Source of the DNA: Molossus alvarezi
Lineage: Eukaryota; Chordata; Mammalia; Chiroptera; Molossidae
Assembly (NCBI GenBank): GCA_037176705.1
Contig: CM073893.1
Location: forward strand, 28,867,182 to 28,931,181
DNA: 64,000 nt
Reading direction: 5' to 3'
This document shows positions 57,890 to 64,000 of the stretch, piece by piece. Both the position numbers and the translations under genes were made by a program. Position 1 is the first letter of the stretch. Each line of letters starts with the position of its first letter. Under the pieces are notes generated by a model, which made no database searches, had not been told where the DNA came from, and saw only the letters and a list, made by a program, of their open reading frames with translations.

Positions 57890-58108
57890 ATTTATTTATT
57901 TTTAATCTTCACCTGAGGATATTTTCCATTGATTTTTTTGATAAGGTGGGAGGGAGGAGGGGAGAGAGAGAGAGAGACATTGATTGGTTGTCTTCCACAG
58001 GACCCCATCCAGGGCTGGGGATCAAACATGTCCTCGACCGGGAATCAAACCCACAACTCTTCAGTCCTTGGGCAGACGCTCTAACCAGTGAGCAAATTGG
58101 CCAAGACC
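57890..58108 (-). mobile_element. Ves SINE, long form, old
   Basis: Minus strand, GGTCTTGGCCAATTTGCTCA head at 58108, B box GGTTTGATTCC, and CTTCACCTGAGGATA end block near 57906. Short TSD GTGATGGC at 57879-57886 and 58109-58116. Confidence 0.87.
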
Positions 58109-58116
58109 GTGATGGC

Positions 58117-58369
58117 ATTTTTAACAAAGAAATACAAACAGGCATATGTAAGTTTATATGAGTTTCATTTGGTTGTTTCTCTTGGATTTTAACTTGATTT
58201 ATCAGAAGGCATTTTTCTCTAGGTGAGCATTCTTCTCAAGGGTCTTTATATTATTGTCAACACTAATTGGATTTACTGTCCCCTCACCCTTAGTTTTTTG
58301 ATAATCAATGCAATGACCACAAGGTTTTGGTAGATTTCTTTGCCCAAGTGCCAATTTTATAATAGCTCA
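58117..58369. other. No gene seen
   Basis: Unique sequence between a Ves copy and a MIR relic. Confidence 0.45.
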
Positions 58370-58475
58370 GCAGACCAGAAGGCTAACGTAAATTGTCTCA
58401 TGTCCCATAGTTAAGTAGTGGTAGAGCCAGAACTGAAACACATGTTTCTAACTCCAAATTCCTGTAACCTATAAC
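58370..58475 (-). mobile_element. MIR SINE relic
   Basis: Plus reading TAGTGGTAGAGCCAGAACTG, AAACACATGTTTCTAACTCC is the reverse complement of a MIR core. Confidence 0.55.
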
Positions 58476-59012
58476 CTTTAGGGAGATGACTTAGATAGCT
58501 GTGTATTTCACAGCAACTGTTTCTTGTTTCAGTGGTTACTATATTTTTTTCCCATTTACTTTCTTTTTATTTTCCATTTTTCAGGATGGTCCTTTAATTG
58601 CCTTTGGCTAGCCTGGCACTTACGTTTTCCATGACATCTATATTTTTAGTCATGAAACTTTATTCTTTATGCTATTAAACCTATTTGCTTGAACTTAAAC
58701 TTTTAGAGAAAACCATGGTTAAAGCAGCACACTAGTAATGTTGAAATAATTGAAATAATTTGTCTAATTTTAAAAAGTACTGCTCAATAGTGCATTAGAG
58801 ATAGGTGCGTCATTCATTATTCTGACAAAGATTGTTTTATTAAATGGTATTTACATACTCATGTTTTTTCTGAACAATTCTGGAAACTGTAGTAAACATT
58901 GCCACATTTTAAGATTTGAACTTATTTGTATAGGGAATAAAGAATCTCACTGTAGTAAGTAAAATGTTTGAGTAATATGCAGTATTTGATAGGAAATTAC
59001 AAATATTTTCTT
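58476..59012. other. No gene seen
   Basis: AT-rich unique sequence. Confidence 0.5.
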
Positions 59013-59209
59013 TTCTCCATTGATTTTAGAGAGAGAGGAAGGAAGAGGGAAAAAGAGACAGAAACATTGATGAGAGAGAACATCTATTGGCCGCCTCCTG
59101 CATGCCCCCTACTGCAGATTTGTCCCACAACTTGGGCATGTGCCCTGACTGGGAATCTAACAGATGACCTCCTGGTGCATGGGTCAAGACTGAGCCACAT
59201 CAGCCAGGC
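59013..59209 (-). mobile_element. Ves-type SINE (shorter-body subfamily)
   Basis: Minus strand, GCCTGGCTGATGTGGCTCAG head at 59209, CAGTAGGGGGCATGCAGG, AATCAATGGAG tail. TSD uncertain. Confidence 0.88.
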
Positions 59210-61507
59210 TTGACCGTAAATTATAACAGGATACATTATCTCTCTGCTAACTTCCAAAATATTTTGGGGCACTTCTGTGATACAGTCTATCTTATCTGTG
59301 AGTGTCTGTCTCCTAAACTAAAGAAGAAACTTATGAATTTGGTCTTATTCATCCTTATAGCAAAACACAGTGATAGACATTATGTTGATTCTCAATTAAC
59401 ATCTGTTTAGTTGAACTTTACTGATTAGTAGATATGGTTTTTTATGTATTTAAAACTTGCTACTTACAATGAGATCATTGCTTTGTTTCGTTTGGGCTCA
59501 GGAATGAATCTATGTGTCAGTCTTGACAAGTTGAAGGTTTTCATATCTCTGACCACGTGATTTGTTGAAGGGAGGTAGGGAGACCCAATTAGTTCTAAGG
59601 AGACACAAAGAGAACTTCTCTGGGGCTGCTGGGTAAAATGGTTTTTTTCCCATGCATGGGAAGGTTGAATAGTTTTAAGGTCTGGAGAAGTTTTAATGTA
59701 TCACTGAGCTCTAAAATCCCTCTATGCCTGAAGAACACTCTACCCATGGATTTCTCATTTACATGATCGAAAACATTGTGGGTTTTTGTTTTGTTTTATG
59801 TGTGAACCTTGTTTTTGTGTCATTTACAATGGAACCACCATCATATTTATCTTATTTAACATGTACAAATACTCATTCAAACCACTTTTATTGAGTTTCT
59901 GTCTTTCAAACTCAATGAGAAGTTCAAGGAACAAGGTTTCTGCAGAAGCCACACAGTGCCTGGAAAAATGCTTTGTGGACTGGAGATTCTCTTGCTTGGC
60001 CTGAGTTAGACTGAAAGTATACAATTTGATCTTGAATTCAGAAACATGAAAATAAGACTCGTTCACATATACACCCCAAAATGCCCCCCCCCACGTACAC
60101 ACAGAAATGACACGAGAAGAATTTCAGCCAAATCACTAAATTTGTATGCTTTGACGTCCAGTATGTGCCACAATTAACATGATACTCTTTACCCCAGCAT
60201 AACCTTGTTTTATCCTCCCTTTTAATGGATCTGGTGTGTAATTGGTGATATTCCGGTATGATGTACCTAAGGAGATCTTACAATAAGAAAATTTAAGACA
60301 GTTATGCTCTATTAAGATCATTTATCAAAATGCTACTCTATAAAATAAAATCCTATAATATTTGCTAACATGTAAAATCCTAACACACACACAAACAGAC
60401 TTTCAGCAGTAAAAAAACAAACAAACAAAAACAAACTAAAGGCATGTCATATAGATGTTGCTATTTCACAGGATCACGATTTATAGGGAAGTGTTAGGGA
60501 ACAAAGAGGTTACATTCTAATTAGTCAGTGGATACTATCTCAGAATAATAGCTGCCCTTAATATGCTGTGTAAAATTAGTAGAAATAAATATTAAGAAGA
60601 CACAAGTACATGTCTTATGTACAGGAAACTGAAAAATCAAATTCAAGCCACTTATTAGCAAAGGGCAGCAAATCAGATATTTTTGATATAACACTTTACT
60701 GACTTCAACTCTTATTATTTAATCAGTAATGATGGGTGGACATTGCATATTATAGTGTACTAGAAAAGGGCCCATTTTAGTAGCACAAAGTTAATTAAAG
60801 GAGGTTATGCTTGAAATTAAAGACCAAAAATAGACTATTTTTGGAGCTGATTTGTGATTTTCTGCATAAGACATACAAATATTCGGGTGACAAATCATAA
60901 ATCAAATCATCACACAAATTATTTCTGACTTTCCTGGAGTATAAAATAATGATGTTTTATTTAAAAATAACACATAATGATTGACCCCAGAATACAATAA
61001 GTTAAATACAATACTAAACTAAAATCAGGAGCAGGTTAACAGCTTGCCCTTTGCCTTAGGTAACCCACAACTGACAGATGATGTGATGTCTGATGACATA
61101 TACATTCTGATCTCTTCTCTTTCACACTATGTGTGTGCGAGTGCGTGCGTGCGTGTTTGTGTGTGTGTGTTTATCATAATGGTTTCTTCCAATAAAAGCA
61201 GTTCCAAAAATTCTGATAAAATGTAGATCTTAATTAGGGACAGGTGATTCCTAACAAATGAACAGGAGCTGAAACAACGAGTTTACATTCCCACTTCTAT
61301 TCTGGCCAAAAGTCTTCTCCAGGAAGCTAAATATTTTAGAAAGAAACTTTCCATTAGAAAACTGATTTTCACAGTTTTGGATTGTGCTCTACCTGCTGAT
61401 ATGGAGATATCAAACAGTTCTGAGAGTACTTAATGTTCTCTTGCACCTGGAAACAAAATTCACTATAGTCACTCAGGCATTGAGTGACTTTCTATTTCTC
61501 TTATATT
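59210..61507. other. Unique sequence with simple repeats, no gene
   Basis: Poly(C) at 60084-60092, AAACAAACAAAC-type tract at 60416-60432, (GT)n/(GCGT)n at 61128-61170. No gene or recognised transposon. Confidence 0.5.
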
Positions 61508-62345
61508 GAATTGAATTTATTGGGGTCACATTGGTTAATAAAAGTACAAAAGTTTTAATGGTATAATTTTATAATACATAGTCTGTATATTGTATTGTGT
61601 GTTTACCAGCCCAAGGCAGTTCTCCACTCATTACCATGTACCCCACTTTACCTTCTCCTATATCCCTCCACCCCTCTTTCCTTCTAGTGATCACCAAATT
61701 CTTGTCTTCTATGAGATTTTTTCTTAATCCCTTTCTCTTTTTTACCCAACCCCCTTCCTCCCTCTCCTCTGCCAACTGTCAGTTTGTTTTCTGTATCTAT
61801 GAGTCTGTTTCGATTTTGTTTGTTAGTCTATTTTGTTTGTGAGATTTCATATATAAGTGAAATCATACGGTATTTGTCCTTCTCTGACTGGTTGATTTTA
61901 TTTAGAATAATAATCTCTAGGTCCATCCATGCTGTCCCAAAAATTAAGATTTTCTTCTTTTTTGTGACTGACTAGAATTTAATTGTGTATATGTACCACA
62001 GCTTTTTTATTCACTCGTCTACTGATAGACACTTGGACTACTTCCAAATCTTAGCTATTGTAAATAATGCTGCAATGAACATAGGGGTGCATATTTCTTT
62101 CAAATTAGTGTTTCAGGTTTCTTCAGATCTATTCTCAGAAGTAAAATTGCTGGATCATAAGGCAGCTCCATTTTTAATTTTTGAGGTGACTCCATACTGT
62201 TTTCCACAGAGGCTGCACCAATCTTCATTCCCACCAGCAGTGCATGAGGGTTCCCTCTTCTCCACATCCTCATCAACACTTGCTGTTCTTTGATTTATTG
62301 ATGACAGTCATTCTGATAGGTGTGAGGTGACACCTCATTGTAATC
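61508..62345 (-). mobile_element. L1 3' end, older 3' UTR type
   Basis: Reverse complement of L1. TTTATTGGGGTCACATTGGT marks the 3' tip, the pyrimidine-rich UTR runs to 61800, and the ORF2 C-terminal region covers 61840-62345, including AATGAACATAGGGGTGCATA and CACCAGCAGTGCATGAGGGT. Several frameshifts; 5'-truncated. Confidence 0.85.
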
Positions 62346-62504
62346 TTGATCAAGTTATTTATCATCTCTGTACTTCAGCTGTTATCAATAAAAAAGTACT
62401 TAACAGTCCATATTAGCTAGTTGTTAAGAATTTAGGTATTCAAACTGAAGTCTGGATCTAGGTACCTCAGTCTGACTAATTGCATAATCTTAAATAATGT
62501 ATTA

Positions 62505-62698
62505 CTTTCTGAGGGAATGGAAGAGAGGAAGGGAGGGGAGATGTGAGAGAGACATATCCGTTGGTTGCCTCCTGCATATGCCCCACCTGGAGCCGGGCAT
62601 TAAACCTGCAACCCAGGTTCCCCCCTGCACGGGAATTGAACCTGTGACTCTTAGGCTCATGGGCCAGCACTCTAACCACTGAGCAACCCATCCAGGGC
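62505..62698 (-). mobile_element. Ves-type SINE, old
   Basis: Minus strand, GCCCTGGATGGGTTGCTCAG head at 62698, B box GGTTCAATTCC, shortened GA-rich body. TSD not found. Confidence 0.85.
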
Positions 62699-63011
62699 CA
62701 TTTCTCTTCATTTTGACAGATAATGGAACTAGGAACCATAATTATGGCATCAAATTGCTCATTGCCACTTTTTATCTCAGTTTTTTCAGCAAAAAAAAAA
62801 GGGAAAATATAATCATAACTAAATATTGTAATGAAGATGAAGTGTGCATTCAAAGCTTTTATTAAAGAGCTGTGTCATTCAGGACTGAATATATGTTATT
62901 ATTGCTATTGTTATTATTACCATTACTCTTTCTTATATAATGCCCTGACATTTCTGAAAGATCATGCAAATATACTACAATCTTAGTAAGATACAAAATA
63001 TAAATAATCCA
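62699..63011. other. No gene seen
   Basis: AT-rich, with an (ATT/ATA)n-like stretch at 62895-62925. Confidence 0.5.
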
Positions 63012-63114
63012 GTCCGGGCCAATTTGGCTCAGTGGTTGGAGCATTGGCCTGAGGACCAGAGAGTCCCGGGTTCAGTTCCCACTATGGGCACATACCAAAA
63101 AAATAAATAAAAAA
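63012..63114 (+). mobile_element. Short tRNA-only Ves SINE
   Basis: GTCCGGGCCAATTTGG head, both promoter boxes, then GGGCACATACC followed at once by an (AAAT)n tail. It ends at the same internal point as the copy at 8224-8331. Confidence 0.85.
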
Positions 63115-63115
63115 G

Positions 63116-63136
63116 TACACACACACACACACACAC
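63116..63136. repeat. (AC)n microsatellite at a SINE tail
   Basis: About ten AC units directly after the A-rich tail of the short SINE, probably derived from it. Confidence 0.85.
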
Positions 63137-64000
63137 ATATGTAATATATAAATGAAATCTAGAAAATGTCACCAAATAATGTGCATACATGTTCACATGC
63201 ATGAATACACACTCACACATACACAACTGTTTATATTATGTCACCTATAGGTCCATATACTCTTCCTCTGCATCTGCTCCTATTATTACAGCCTAACAGC
63301 TGAGGATTACTTCTAGGGTTTCTTCAGAAATTCCATAGTAAAATATCTATAGGAAAAACTTTTCTCCTGATAATTTTTCTCTGCTTTCAATGTATAATTT
63401 TAATGTAGGTATGATCATCTGAGTGAGGGAGACAAAGGGAGAAGGGGGTAGAAAACTCACTCCTGTGGCATTACCGGTATTATTTCTAATGTTAGCATAA
63501 TAATCATTAATATAAGCATAATAGCTTCATAATTATTTCATCCTTTTTCTCTAAATCAACTAAATGTTGGGGTTAGACCATTTTTTCTCTGTCTAGTTTT
63601 TCCCATTCAATTATCTCATTCAGTCTCATGAATATAAATATTATCTATATGCCAGTGAATCCAAACTTATAGCTTTTTCTTAGATATTTTAACTGTCAGA
63701 ATAAAATATTATATCTATTATGTATCTTCATGCTTAGCAACAGAGACTCATTATTTGAAAAGCATATATACTTTGAATGACTTTTCTCTTGGCAGTTTAA
63801 TAACCATCTCAAAATCTCAAACATAATAGGCCCCATATAGAATTCTGTATTTGCAGCCTACAACTAACGCTTTCTACTCCTTGTTATATATCCACCCAAG
63901 TGTAAAAAAAGAGTCATTCTTGATTCCACTCAAGTCTCCACATTAGCATCATATTACCATCATGTATTAGCTTTGAGTCATAGCTGAAGATAAACCATAT
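63137..64000. other. No gene seen
   Basis: AT-rich unique sequence to the window end. Confidence 0.5.

Noticed and set aside
59786..60102. Overlapping open frames on both strands
   Set aside because: Short, with no recognisable domain, codon bias or splice context, so treated as chance in AT-rich DNA.
1696..63114. tRNA-gene-like A and B boxes throughout
   Set aside because: All belong to Ves-type SINEs. None folds as an intact tRNA with a proper acceptor stem, and most are followed by SINE bodies.

Overview
This window reads as intergenic or deep-intronic DNA from a bat, most likely a yangochiropteran (vespertilionid or a close relative). The diagnosis rests on about 33 copies of the tRNA-derived Ves-type SINE, which carry an RNA polymerase III A box (TGGCTCAGCGG) and B box (GGTTCGGTTCC) and have tails ending in bat-type CT-rich and A-rich sequence. 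These lie among mammalian L1, L2, MIR, MaLR, Tigger and endogenous-retrovirus relics. I found no exon-intron gene, no open reading frame that looks like a host protein, and no conventional RNA gene. Almost every reading frame of recognisable origin belongs to a transposon. The base composition is AT-rich, apart from the young L1 5' UTRs, young SINEs and a few GC-elevated islands.

Layout. 1-6250 is a minus-strand L1 stack. A young L1 5' end with partial ORF1 runs off the left edge. It abuts a second L1 (ORF1 plus the ORF2 endonuclease domain) that carries a Ves insertion in ORF1, followed by an older L1 that lacks ORF2. 6250-11290 is mostly unique AT-rich DNA with a few SINEs. 11290-12895 is a decayed retroviral pol (protease and reverse transcriptase). 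14000-24800 is rich in SINEs. 24290-26760 is an old L2 split by a SINE and by an inverted (twin-primed) L1. 28100-32250 holds a SINE, a Tigger1-type MITE and an L1 3' end. 32250-37640 is an old plus-strand L1 carrying at least six SINEs and a second L1 fragment. 38243-38640 is a solo MaLR LTR. 42300-45950 has a Tigger-type MITE, two Ves copies at one target site, and an inverted L1. 49068-49750 is a Tigger/MER2-type relic that keeps the first codons of a transposase. 50840-52650 has LTR-like sequence and a compact solo LTR. 53360-57230 has three plus-strand L1 3' ends. 57890-64000 has SINEs, one L1 3' end and unique DNA.

There is no gene team here. The window's interest is as a record of retrotransposition. 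Many insertions have readable target-site duplications (TSDs), several are nested, two L1s are inverted, two SINEs share one target site, two SINEs sit inside one TSD, and two copies of a tRNA-only short SINE end at the same internal point. I did not find a novel functional system such as a defence locus, operon or CRISPR array. Family names are by recognition of sequence and were not checked against a repeat library.
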